64,000 nt of DNA. It comes from Lichenibacterium dinghuense. GTDB lineage: Bacteria > Pseudomonadota > Alphaproteobacteria > Rhizobiales > Beijerinckiaceae. Below the pieces are notes generated by a model. That model worked only from the letters and a program-made list of their open reading frames with translations, searched no databases and had not been told where the DNA came from. The DNA lies in the NCBI RefSeq assembly GCF_021730615.1, contig NZ_JAJLMN010000001.1, positions 992,001-1,056,000 of the forward strand, written 5' to 3'. The translations under genes were made by a program, and so were the position numbers. Below, one piece after another: positions 44,879-53,186 of the stretch (its first letter is position 1; each line of letters opens with the position of its first letter).

Positions 44879-47235
44879 AGCAGCGTCACCGGGCGCACCG
44901 CGTGGGCGAGGTCGACCAGCCGCGCCTTCTCGGAGCGGGACGCGGCGCGCCGCCCGGCTTGGAGGTAGGCGGCCTCGGCGCCGCGCCGCAGCGCGTTGGC
45001 GGTCATCGGCCGGCCGAGCAGGGTCACGTCCCGCCGCTCGGCCACGGTGCCCTCGGCCACGGGCTTCAGGGCCGCCGCGAAGAGGCGGGCGGTCAGCAGG
45101 TGCATCTCGGCCGTGTCGGCCTTGATGCCCTCGATGACCCCCGCGGCCCGCGCGAGCCGCGCCTCGTCGACTGCCGTGCCCATGCCGATCAGCAGCGACA
45201 CCAGCTCGGTGCGGGCCGCGACGGACAGGCTGTGGGTCGCCGGCACGGCGGACAGCGCCGCCGCGGCGTCGTCGAAGCGCCCGGCGCGGCCCTCGCAGCG
45301 CGCGAGGCCGAAGCAGGCCGAGGCGTAGGACGGGTCGGTCGCCACCACGCGGCGGTAGAGCGCGGCCGCCTGGGCGTCGCGCCCGCCGGCCTCCGCCGCG
45401 AACGCCATGGCGAGCTTGGGGGCGAGCTCGCCCGGCATCTCGAAGTAGACGCGGTCGAAGGCCGTGTAGGCCCGGTCGGCGTGGCCGGCGCCGAGGTGGA
45501 CCAGCCCGGCATACCAGTAGGCGCGCCACTCGAACTCGTTGGCCTTGAGGGCGTCGCCGAGTTCCGCGACGGCGCGATCGCCCCGCCCGACCGCGATCAG
45601 GGCCTCGGCGAGGCGGAGCTTGGCTTCGGCCGAGTTCGGGCGCTTCCGAACCAGCGCCCGGAGGCCGTCGATGCGCCGCGCGGGGTCGAGCACCGCGGCG
45701 AGGCTCAGGACGTCGGCGGCGCCGGGGTCGCCGGTGTCGAGCCGGAGCGCGGGCAGCAGCCGGGCGAGCGGCGCCGCCGCGCCCGCGCGGTCGGAGCCGT
45801 CGGCGAGGCCGTCGCCGAAGAAGACGCGGCTCTCGGCCGGCCTGGGTCCGGACTTCAGGGCCACGGTCTCGCGCAGCACGCCGAAGAGCTGGCCCTCCAT
45901 CTCCTCGGCGGTCTGGAAGCGCTGGTCGGGGTCGTCGTGGGTGGCGCGGATCAGGAAGCGGTAGAGCGGGTCGTTGGCGGCGAGGATCGGCGCGACGTCC
46001 GGCGTCGGCAGGGCGTGGACGTAGTCGGCGCGCATGCGCCGCGTGGCGGTCACGGCGCCGGTCGCCGGGTCGGTGTCCTTCTGCACGCGGTACAGGAAGT
46101 CCATCAGCAGGACGGCGAGCGTGCGGCCGACCGTGTAAAGGTCCGACACGGGCGTCGGCTCGTCGGAGGCCTCCTTGGCCGAATAGCCGTCGGTGCCGAA
46201 GACCGCGCCGTCGGGGTCGCCGATGCGGCGCACCGCGCCCATGTCGATGAGCTTCACGTCGTCGCTCTCGACCATCAGGTTGCCGGGCTTGAAGTCGCAA
46301 TAGACGAAGCCCTGCGCGTGGAGCGCGCCGAAGGCCGGCAGGATGCCGAGGATGTACGCGATGGCCTCCTCGGGCGGCAGCGGCCCGCGCTCCTCGCGGA
46401 TCGCCTCGACGGTGCGGCCGCCCACGTATTCGAGCACCATGAAGCCCTCGGGGCCTTGGCTCACGAAGTCGTAGATGCCGACGATGCGGGCGTGCTTCAC
46501 GGCGGCGAGGAACTGCCGCTCGGCCAGGGCGGCCGCGACCGCCTCGGGGTCCTTGGAATTGAGGAGGCCCTTCAGCACCACCCAGCGCGACAGGACCGCG
46601 TCCCAGCCGAGGTAGACCCAGCCCATGCCGCCGAACGCGATGGCGCCCTTGACCTCGTATTTGCCGGCCACAACGTCGCCCGGCTTCAGCTTGGGCTCGA
46701 AGTCGTAGGCCTCCGAGCACTGCGGGCAGAAGCCCTTCACGCGGTTGACGCGCGCGTCGCAGTGCGGGCAGCGGCGCTTGCCGAGCGACACCTCCGGCCG
46801 CGCGATGACCAGCGACAGCGGGTCCTGGCTCGGCTGCGGCGGGAGCGAGACGAGGCCGCCGCCGAGCGACTGGCGCCGGCTGGTGGTGCCGCGCGACTGA
46901 CGGCGGCTGGCGCGGCTGCCCTTGGTGTGGCCGACCGTGTGGCCGAGCGGCCCGGTGCGGGCGGCCGTGCCGGTCGTGCGCGACACGGTGGCGCCGCTCC
47001 AGCCGCCGGCCGCGAGGGGGCTCTCGGCCTGAGCCGCAGGCGCCGCGGCGGCGCCCCAGGGGCCGGGCTGGGCCGCGAGGTTCGGCGACGCCGTGGCGGC
47101 CGCCGCCGTCGCGACGGCGCCGGCCAGCGCGCCGCTCTCGGCGGGCCGGCCGCAGGTGGAGCACACGCCCTCGTCGATCTCGCCGCCGCAGACGCGGCCG
47201 CGCGCGTCGACGCGGGTGCAGGTCAGGGCCGCCAT
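44875..47235 (-). CDS. pknG: PknG-type Ser/Thr protein kinase (rubredoxin-kinase-TPR)
   Basis: 786 residues from ATG 47235, with GGAAGGAG 7 nt upstream. Order: a first zinc ribbon (Cys6, 16, 25, 28); a Ser/Thr/Arg-rich disordered stretch (about 80-125) where PknG is autophosphorylated in mycobacteria; a rubredoxin-like CPHC...CPQC (156-173); the kinase domain (about 193-490) with the PknG-style loop GAIAFGGMGWVYLGWD, Lys222 in VVLKGL, Asp314 in VYCDFKPGN and Asp331 in LIDMGAV (DFG replaced as in PknG); then a TPR region (about 500-786) ending KARLVDLAHAVRPVTLL. Domain order and many segments match mycobacterial PknG, including the ERQFLA, PGELAPKLA and VRP endings. Mycobacterial PknG phosphorylates the FHA protein GarA and controls glutamate metabolism. 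Confidence 0.95.
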   Translation of the reverse strand: MAALTCTRVDARGRVCGGEIDEGVCSTCGRPAESGALAGAVATAAAATASPNLAAQPGPWGAAAAPAAQAESPLAAGGWSGATVSRTTGTAARTGPLGHTVGHTKGSRASRRQSRGTTSRRQSLGGGLVSLPPQPSQDPLSLVIARPEVSLGKRRCPHCDARVNRVKGFCPQCSEAYDFEPKLKPGDVVAGKYEVKGAIAFGGMGWVYLGWDAVLSRWVVLKGLLNSKDPEAVAAALAERQFLAAVKHARIVGIYDFVSQGPEGFMVLEYVGGRTVEAIREERGPLPPEEAIAYILGILPAFGALHAQGFVYCDFKPGNLMVESDDVKLIDMGAVRRIGDPDGAVFGTDGYSAKEASDEPTPVSDLYTVGRTLAVLLMDFLYRVQKDTDPATGAVTATRRMRADYVHALPTPDVAPILAANDPLYRFLIRATHDDPDQRFQTAEEMEGQLFGVLRETVALKSGPRPAESRVFFGDGLADGSDRAGAAAPLARLLPALRLDTGDPGAADVLSLAAVLDPARRIDGLRALVRKRPNSAEAKLRLAEALIAVGRGDRAVAELGDALKANEFEWRAYWYAGLVHLGAGHADRAYTAFDRVYFEMPGELAPKLAMAFAAEAGGRDAQAAALYRRVVATDPSYASACFGLARCEGRAGRFDDAAAALSAVPATHSLSVAARTELVSLLIGMGTAVDEARLARAAGVIEGIKADTAEMHLLTARLFAAALKPVAEGTVAERRDVTLLGRPMTANALRRGAEAAYLQAGRRAASRSEKARLVDLAHAVRPVTLL

Positions 47236-47299
47236 GGTGCGCTCCTTCCGAGGCTTCCGCTCATTGTCTCGCCATGGTTCGGGACGGGGTGCGACCGCA

Positions 47300-48433
47300 T
47301 CATGGCGTCCGCCGGCTGGCGGCGAGCCCGTCCTCCCAGGCTGCGAGCAGCGCCCGCGCCCGCGCGGCGTCGAAGGGTCTCGTGTCGAGCGCCGCCGCGA
47401 CGGCCGACGAATGCGGGGCGGCAGGTTCCCGCGCCGCCAGGGCGGCGGCCTTGGCCCGCAGGGCGCGGAAGCGGCCGCGCAGGTCGTCGCGCTCGCGGAG
47501 CCGCGCGGCGACGGACTCCGCCTCCGCTTCGGCGGCGCCGCGCGCGGCGGCGCAGCCCTGCGACCATCGTTCGAGGCCGACCAGGGCGGCGTCGCCCTGC
47601 CCGGCGGCGCCGGCGGCGGCCAGCCGGTCGAGCCAGGCGGCGAGGTCGTCGGCGCCATCCACGGCCGGCGGCAGGTCGAGCAGGCCCGCGGCGTCGCGCC
47701 GGGCGCCGTCGCGCCGCCGGAGCGCGTCGCGCAGGGCCGCGAGGTCGGCGTGGGCGCGGTCGAGGCCGTCGGCCAGCGCCGCGCGCCGACGCCCGGCGGC
47801 CCCCACTTCCGCCCGCCGCGCCGCCAGGGCGGCCGCGAGGGGGGCGATGAGGCCGGCGGCCGCCAGCGGGTCGCGGTCGAGCGCGCGGGCCGCGGCGTCG
47901 AGCCTCGCCGCCAGGGGCGCCTCGGCGGCGGCCGGCTCGGCGCGCAGCGCGTCGAGCTTCAGGCGGCCGGCCGTCGCTGCGGCCGCGATCGCGGCGGCGC
48001 CGCGCCGCGCCGCCTCGAAGCCCTCCACCATCGCGTCGAGCACGGCGGCGGGGGTGATGGCGGCGCTGCGCTCGGCGGCGTCGAGCAGGCCGCGCGCGCC
48101 GAGCGGCACCGCGACGGCCGGAAGGCGGATCGAGGCGCCGTCGAGCAGCGCCGCCGCCTCACCGTCGCGGGACTGGCCGAACAGCGGGCGGCGCGCCAGG
48201 GCGGCGGCCTCCTCGACGGTGCGGGACACGAGCAGGTAGTCGGCCCACAGCCCGTCGAGCGCAGCCGCGACCCGCCGGGCCGCGGCCAGCGTCGCGCCCT
48301 CGTAGGCGCCCTCGCCGGCGAGGCGGGCGCGCAGGCGCCGCACGTCGTCGCTGCCGTTGAGGTCGGCGAGGTTGCGCGCCGCCGCGGCGAGGCGGTCCCG
48401 CCACATCTCCACGGCGCGGCGCGCGGGCTCCAC
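47300..48433 (-). CDS. helical protein of unknown function in the pknG operon
   Basis: About 377 residues from GTG 48433, 5 nt after the stop of the GlnX-like gene. No signal peptide or TM segment; the whole protein is Ala/Arg/Leu-rich helix with coiled-coil character (MWRDRLAAAARNLADL to RALLAAWEDGLAASRRTP). No family recognised. In Actinobacteria this position, between glnX and pknG, belongs to the glutamate-binding lipoprotein GlnH; this protein shows no GlnH features. The pknG start lies 64 nt downstream. GC is extremely high, so some apparent helix may be compositional. Confidence 0.72.
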   Translation of the reverse strand: MEPARRAVEMWRDRLAAAARNLADLNGSDDVRRLRARLAGEGAYEGATLAAARRVAAALDGLWADYLLVSRTVEEAAALARRPLFGQSRDGEAAALLDGASIRLPAVAVPLGARGLLDAAERSAAITPAAVLDAMVEGFEAARRGAAAIAAAATAGRLKLDALRAEPAAAEAPLAARLDAAARALDRDPLAAAGLIAPLAAALAARRAEVGAAGRRRAALADGLDRAHADLAALRDALRRRDGARRDAAGLLDLPPAVDGADDLAAWLDRLAAAGAAGQGDAALVGLERWSQGCAAARGAAEAEAESVAARLRERDDLRGRFRALRAKAAALAAREPAAPHSSAVAAALDTRPFDAARARALLAAWEDGLAASRRTP

Positions 48434-48438
48434 GGGGC

Positions 48439-49878
48439 TCAGAACCGGTACTCGTCGAGGCGCCGGCCGATGCCGAACCACGCCGCCGCGACCGCCAGGA
48501 CGAAGCCGGCCACCAGGACGGCGCCGAGCGGGGCGTCGTCGCCCTCGGCGGCGGCGATGTGAGCCGCAAATTCCGCACGATTGATGTCCAGCACCTTGCC
48601 CAGAGCATCGTCGAAACCGGCGAAGGCCCGGCGCGCGGTGCCGGGACCGTTCTGGGTCAGCGAGGCGATGGCGATCCCGCGCTGACCGTGTGAGTCGTCC
48701 GCGCGCAGGGCATCGTTGGCCGTGATGACGCGGCGCCAAGCGCCGACGAGGGCCACGGCGGCGTTCCGCTCCCCCGGGAAGGTGATGTTGCGCAGTTCCT
48801 CGCCGATGTAGCCCCCGCCGTTCGGTATGACGGACGTGCCTTTCAGGATCTGCTCGACCCGCTCCGCATCCATGTCGAGCAAGCGCCGCACCAACGATGC
48901 GTAGGTCGCGGCGTACCGACCCCGGCGATCGCTCCCCGGATCGGCGAGCAAGGAGAAAGCCTGAGCCGTCTCTGCATCCGTGGCGACGGCACCGGCCGAA
49001 GACAGGGCCGAGACGGAGTCGAAGGCGTCGGACTTGGCGACGTGCAGGTCGACTTGCGCGGCCAGGAGGCGCCAGCCGAGCAACGCCGTGACCGTGGCGA
49101 CAGCCAGCGTCGCCACGAGCAGGCCGGGGTTGAGCAGGCGTTTGGCCGTGCGCGCCACGTCCACCTGCACAGCGACGAGGCCGGCCATCAGCAGGCCGCC
49201 GGCTGCCGCCATCCACCAGATCGGCCATCGCCCGAGGTAGGCTCGGTGCTCCCGGTCGAGATGGTCGGCATTGACGCGCTCAAGGTCCACGGCGGCGGGC
49301 AGCACGATCGAGTGCAGGAGGTCGTCGGCCGCGAAGGCGAGGTCGCGGCGGGCGTCGGCGGTGCTCGCGACCGACCGGCCGACGAGTTGTTCGTAATCGC
49401 CGAGCCCCTGCAACACGCGGATGATGGGGCCGCGCTCCTCCTCGCCGTAGGTGACGTTGACGGCCGCGTCCACGATCGCGGTGCGGACGGCGCCGAGCCG
49501 CGACCGCATGGCGGACAGGGAGGGACCGTCGAGGCCCTCGCCCGACAGCATCGCCAGCGCGTAATCCGCGTTGGCGGCCGCGAGGCCGGTGCGGATCGCC
49601 TCGGCGGCCGACACGGAGGGCGCCGCGTCGTGGCCGACGGTGCGGACGATGCCGGCCGTGGCATTCAGCCCGGAGAAGCCCGCGGCGAGCCACAGCAGCG
49701 CCATCACCACGACGGCAGCGCGGCCGACCCTAAGGCGCGCCGGGAAGGGCGAGCGATACTCGCCCGGCGCCGTTCGCCCGAGCCACAGGTGCAGGACCGG
49801 CGCCGCCGTTGCGACGCCGCGCGCGAGGCCGGCGCGGAAGCTCGCCACGCTGAGGCCGGCGGGGGCGGGCAGGCTCAT
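48439..49878 (-). CDS. GlnX-like membrane sensor with two periplasmic helical domains
   Basis: 479 residues. Four TM helices are visible: about 52-72 (VVVMALLWLAAGFSG), 222-243 (WWMAAAGGLLMAGLVAVQV), 254-274 (LLVATLAVATVTALLGWRLL) and 450-470 (LGAVLVAGFVLAVAAAWFG). Between 1-2 and 3-4 lie two periplasmic helical domains of about 150 and 170 residues. This 2+2 topology with internally similar halves is that of actinobacterial GlnX, which relays extracytoplasmic amino-acid sensing to PknG. The FHA gene ends 1 nt upstream. Parts of the gene (about 48580-49300) are less GC-rich than its neighbours. Similarity is by architecture and pattern, not by alignment. Confidence 0.75.
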   Translation of the reverse strand: MSLPAPAGLSVASFRAGLARGVATAAPVLHLWLGRTAPGEYRSPFPARLRVGRAAVVVMALLWLAAGFSGLNATAGIVRTVGHDAAPSVSAAEAIRTGLAAANADYALAMLSGEGLDGPSLSAMRSRLGAVRTAIVDAAVNVTYGEEERGPIIRVLQGLGDYEQLVGRSVASTADARRDLAFAADDLLHSIVLPAAVDLERVNADHLDREHRAYLGRWPIWWMAAAGGLLMAGLVAVQVDVARTAKRLLNPGLLVATLAVATVTALLGWRLLAAQVDLHVAKSDAFDSVSALSSAGAVATDAETAQAFSLLADPGSDRRGRYAATYASLVRRLLDMDAERVEQILKGTSVIPNGGGYIGEELRNITFPGERNAAVALVGAWRRVITANDALRADDSHGQRGIAIASLTQNGPGTARRAFAGFDDALGKVLDINRAEFAAHIAAAEGDDAPLGAVLVAGFVLAVAAAWFGIGRRLDEYRF

Positions 49879-49879
49879 C

Positions 49880-50545
49880 TCACCGCGCTTCCAGCGTCAG
49901 CAGCGTCCAGGCGCCGAGGATGAGGCTGTCGCCCGCCTTCAGGGGCGCCTCGACGCCCTCCGTCAGGGGGGCGCCGTTCAGCAGAGTGCCGTTCGACGAT
50001 CCGACATCGACGCCGTAGAGGCTGCCGTCCGGGCGGCGGCAGATCTTGAGGTGGCGCGCCGACACCGACGGGTCGGCGACGGGGATCTCCGGATGGACGT
50101 CGCGCCGGCCGTTGCGGCGCCCGACGAGGTTCTCGGCGAGGTCCAAGGGGTAGGCGCGGTCGGGCTCCGGAGGGGCGTCGGCGTCGAGCCGCGCGGGGTC
50201 GCGGCTCACCACCACCCACATGTTGCCGACCGCGCCCGCGTCGGCGAAGGGCGACAGCGGCGGCGGAGCCACGGGTGGGAGCGACGGAGGCGGCGCTGCG
50301 GGCGGCGGCGGGGGCGCGGCCGGTGCGGGGGACGAAGCGGCCGAAAAATCGTGCCGGCACACCTCGCAGAAGCGCGCGCCCGGCACGCGCGGCGTGCCGC
50401 AATCGGGGCAGAGCTGCGCGGCCGTCGCCGCGGCGGCCGGCGGCGTCGGGCCGGCGGGCGCCGCCGCGGCGATGCGCAGCCCGCATTCGGAGCAGAAGTC
50501 CGGATCGTCCGACAGGTGCCCGCGCGGGCAGACGGCCTCGGTCAT
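49880..50545 (-). CDS. FHA-domain protein with double zinc ribbon
   Basis: 221 residues from ATG 50545, overlapping the vWA gene's stop by 4 nt. Two ribbons (Cys6-His10-Cys18-Cys21 and Cys46/49/60/63), a Pro/Ala linker (about 70-105), then an FHA domain (about 128-221) with LVGRRNGRRDVHPEIPVADP, the Ser-x-x-His of PSVSARHLKI and VGSSNGTLLNG, the phosphothreonine-binding set. It should read Thr-phosphorylated proteins, presumably of the kinase in the same operon, as GarA does for PknG. It lacks the N-terminal TxxETTS phospho-motif of GarA. Confidence 0.9.
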   Translation of the reverse strand: MTEAVCPRGHLSDDPDFCSECGLRIAAAAPAGPTPPAAAATAAQLCPDCGTPRVPGARFCEVCRHDFSAASSPAPAAPPPPPAAPPPSLPPVAPPPLSPFADAGAVGNMWVVVSRDPARLDADAPPEPDRAYPLDLAENLVGRRNGRRDVHPEIPVADPSVSARHLKICRRPDGSLYGVDVGSSNGTLLNGAPLTEGVEAPLKAGDSLILGAWTLLTLEAR

Positions 50546-51819
50546 GCGCCCGGCCGCCGCCGCACCGTGCGGGTGCCGCCCATCTCGAGCTCCAGCGCCT
50601 CGGCCTTGCCGGCGCCGCGCTTCAGCCGCACCGTGCCCGAGGTCGCGTCGACCACGTCGACGACCTTGTTGAGCCGCCGCGTCACGTCCTCGTTGCCCGA
50701 GGCCGCGGCGATGCGGGCCGCCTTGCCGAGCAGGCGCGTGGCGGCCGCGTCGTCGCCGCGGTCGCGCGCTTCGAGCCCGTCGCGGATCGAGGCGGCGATC
50801 TCGGCCTGTCCGGTGTAGTGGGCGACCTCCGGGTTGAGCCGCGCCGTCAGCCCCGAATCCTCGCTCCAGGTGGCGACCACCGGCGCGCCCGCGGCCTTCT
50901 GCTCGCCCGCGCCATCCCCTGCGCCCATGCCCCACACCACGGTCGGGCGGCACACCAGCATGTCCTCGCCGACCGCGCCGTCGCCCACCTCGAACACCGC
51001 GTGGTAGTCGCGCGCCTCGCGGCCCCAGGCGCCGAGGTTCCACAGGGTCGCGCGCGCGCTCTCGGGCTCGCCGAGCGCGGTGATGTCGATGTCGTCCGGG
51101 TTCATCTGGTGCAGCGACACGAGCCGCGACGAGGCCGGCTGCCACAGGCGCAGGGCCACGCGGCCGGTGGCCTTGCTGAGCGCGCGCCCGAGGCAGGCGC
51201 GGAAGTCGGCTTCGAGGTTCGCGGGCTCGGGCACGGCGTCGGCGGTGCCGAGCAGCACGGTGGAGATGCGGCGCAGGTCGTCCGGCTCCCAGTCGGTGCC
51301 GACGCCGCGGCAGTCGACGCCGATGCGCCCGCGGCAGGCCTCCACGGCGCGGCCGAGGTCCTCGCGGTCGTCGACGTCGTTCTGTCCGTCCGTGAGGAAG
51401 TAGGCGTAGCAGATCGCGTCCGGGGCGCGCTCGAACTCGCGGCGCAGGGCGGACAGGCCCTTGGACATGAAGGTCGCGCCGTTGGCCGAGATGTTCTGCA
51501 CGGCGCGGTGCGCGGCGGCGCGGTTGGCGTCGGTCGCCTCGCAGAGCGGCACCACGATCTGCGAGGCGGTGCCGAAGGTGATCACCGTGAACAGCGCGTC
51601 CCGCGGCAGCAGGTCGATGCAGCGCCGCGCCGCGTGGCGGGCCGCCTCCATCTTGCCGGCGACGTTCATGGAGCTCGAATTGTCGAGCACGATGCCGACC
51701 GCGCGCCGGGCCCCGCCGGTGCCCGCCTCGCCGTCCGCCGTCACGGTCAGGATGGCGTCGAGCCGCCGCACGCCGGGCGCGAGGTGCGGGTTGAAGAAGC
51801 TGTCCAGCCTGAACTGCAT
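50542..51819 (-). CDS. von Willebrand factor A (vWA) domain protein
   Basis: 425 residues. The vWA domain (about 35-215) carries a full MIDAS motif Asp-x-Ser-x-Ser in VLDNSSSMN, a Thr in NGATFMSKG and Asp in FLTDGQNDVDD. It is followed by a beta-rich domain (about 240-340) and a helical end (IRDGLEARDRGDDAAATRLLG). Similar stand-alone vWA proteins occur beside PP2C and FHA genes in bacterial kinase clusters and act as metal-dependent scaffolds. Its stop overlaps the FHA start (ATGA). Confidence 0.9.
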   Translation of the reverse strand: MQFRLDSFFNPHLAPGVRRLDAILTVTADGEAGTGGARRAVGIVLDNSSSMNVAGKMEAARHAARRCIDLLPRDALFTVITFGTASQIVVPLCEATDANRAAAHRAVQNISANGATFMSKGLSALRREFERAPDAICYAYFLTDGQNDVDDREDLGRAVEACRGRIGVDCRGVGTDWEPDDLRRISTVLLGTADAVPEPANLEADFRACLGRALSKATGRVALRLWQPASSRLVSLHQMNPDDIDITALGEPESARATLWNLGAWGREARDYHAVFEVGDGAVGEDMLVCRPTVVWGMGAGDGAGEQKAAGAPVVATWSEDSGLTARLNPEVAHYTGQAEIAASIRDGLEARDRGDDAAATRLLGKAARIAAASGNEDVTRRLNKVVDVVDATSGTVRLKRGAGKAEALELEMGGTRTVRRRPGA

Positions 51820-51849
51820 GATCCCCTGCCCCCGCCCGCCCGTCCCGGA

Positions 51850-53025
51850 TCAGGCCGGGCGTTCCGCCTGGACGGCCCGCTCGCCCGCGGCGGCGAGCCC
51901 GTCCACGTAACGCTTCTTCGTGCCTTCGAGTGCCAGCTGCGCCTCGGCCCGCTCGGCGCGGTTGCGGGCGTCGATGGCGGCGCCCCGGTCGATCATGCCG
52001 ATGATGCGGTCCGCGATCTCGCCCATGGCGGCCACCTCGCCGAGCGCGCCGCCCTCGCTCTCCTTGGCGCGGAGGTAGGCGGCCTCCAGCGCGTCGACGC
52101 CGGCCACGTTCATCTGCTGCGCCAGGCGGCGGCGGGCCTCGCTGGCCTTGGACGCGTCGGTGATGCTCTTCAGCGCCGCGATGCGCAGGATGGCGGACTT
52201 CAGCCGCGGCAGGTCGAACAGCAGCGTGTCGAGGATGTTGCGGTATTCGATGCGCCCCGCCGTCTGGGCGTTGCGGGTCTGCGGCACGGACAGCATGGCG
52301 TCGCCCATGGCCACCGCGAGGCGCAGCAGCCGCGTCTCGAAGCCGTTGATCTGCTCGCCGAAGTCCCGCACGGCCGCCAGCGCGCTCGGGTCGCGCGATC
52401 GGAGCGCGTCGCGGCGCTCGCGGGCGAAGCGGGCGCGCTCGCGGTCGAGCACGATCTGGCCGGCCGCCACCTGCACCTCCAGCTCGCGCAGGGAGCGCAG
52501 GTTCTCCGCCACCAGCTTGTCCATGCGGCTGTCCATGGCGGCGAGCCGGCCCATCTCGATGCGCCCGCGCTTCTCGATGTCGGAGAACTGGTCGATCACC
52601 AGGCGGTAGTCGGCGCGGAAGCGCGTGAAGGCCGACACGTATCGGCCGACCACGGGCAGGTCGCCCGCTATCCGCACCAGCGCGGTGCCGCGCCCCTCGG
52701 CCTCGCGCCGGAGGCCGGGGATGTCGAGCGCCTTCACGCCGCTGGCGAGCTCGGCCAAGAGCCGCCCGGACACGCCGGCGTCGGCCGTACGGATGCCGTC
52801 GAGCAGCTCGTCCAGGAAGCTGTTGGCGCGGGTCTGGGTGTCGGCGCCGAAGCCGTTGACGGCGGCGCCGTCGAGCGCCGGCAGCTCCGCGGCGATCCGC
52901 TCGGCCGCGGCGCGGTCGTCGGGCGACAGCCGCGCGAGGTCGAGCCTGCGCTCGGCGTCCCACCGGGCGGCGAGGTCGGGCACGGCGGCGGCCGTGGGGG
53001 CGGCGTGGGGGTCGGCGGCGGTCAC
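51850..53025 (-). CDS. TelA/KlaA-family (toxic anion resistance) protein
   Basis: 391 residues, first gene of the operon. Mostly helical with the family-like segments TQTRANSFLDELLDGIRTA, YVSAFTRFRADYRLVIDQF, RSLRELEVQVAAGQIVLDRE and KSAILRIAALKSITDA. KlaA/TelA proteins were named for tellurite resistance on RK2-type plasmids but occur widely next to TerY-like vWA proteins. The start ATG 53025 is near an Ala/Pro-rich tract. No terBCDE genes are present, so tellurite resistance is not implied here. Confidence 0.85.
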   Translation of the reverse strand: MTAADPHAAPTAAAVPDLAARWDAERRLDLARLSPDDRAAAERIAAELPALDGAAVNGFGADTQTRANSFLDELLDGIRTADAGVSGRLLAELASGVKALDIPGLRREAEGRGTALVRIAGDLPVVGRYVSAFTRFRADYRLVIDQFSDIEKRGRIEMGRLAAMDSRMDKLVAENLRSLRELEVQVAAGQIVLDRERARFARERRDALRSRDPSALAAVRDFGEQINGFETRLLRLAVAMGDAMLSVPQTRNAQTAGRIEYRNILDTLLFDLPRLKSAILRIAALKSITDASKASEARRRLAQQMNVAGVDALEAAYLRAKESEGGALGEVAAMGEIADRIIGMIDRGAAIDARNRAERAEAQLALEGTKKRYVDGLAAAGERAVQAERPA

Positions 53026-53186
53026 GGTCGAGCCTCGGTCATGGTCCGGGCGCCGGCGGGCGGTCGGACGGCGCCGCGCCCGCGGCGAGCAGCCCGACGA
53101 CGGCGGCGAGGTTGACGGCGAGAGTGCGGAGCGAAGCCACGGCGCCGAGGCTACATCGATCCCCCTAGCGACGCCAGACGGCGACG

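Noticed and set aside
43970-53025. Type VI secretion regulatory cluster (kinase, PP2C, FHA)
   Set aside because: PpkA/PppA/Fha proteins can look similar, but there are no tss core genes in the window and the kinase is PknG-like, not PpkA-like.
50542-53025. Tellurite-resistance (ter/kla) operon
   Set aside because: A TelA/KlaA-like gene and a vWA gene are present, but no terZABCDE or klaBC genes; the neighbours are signalling genes.
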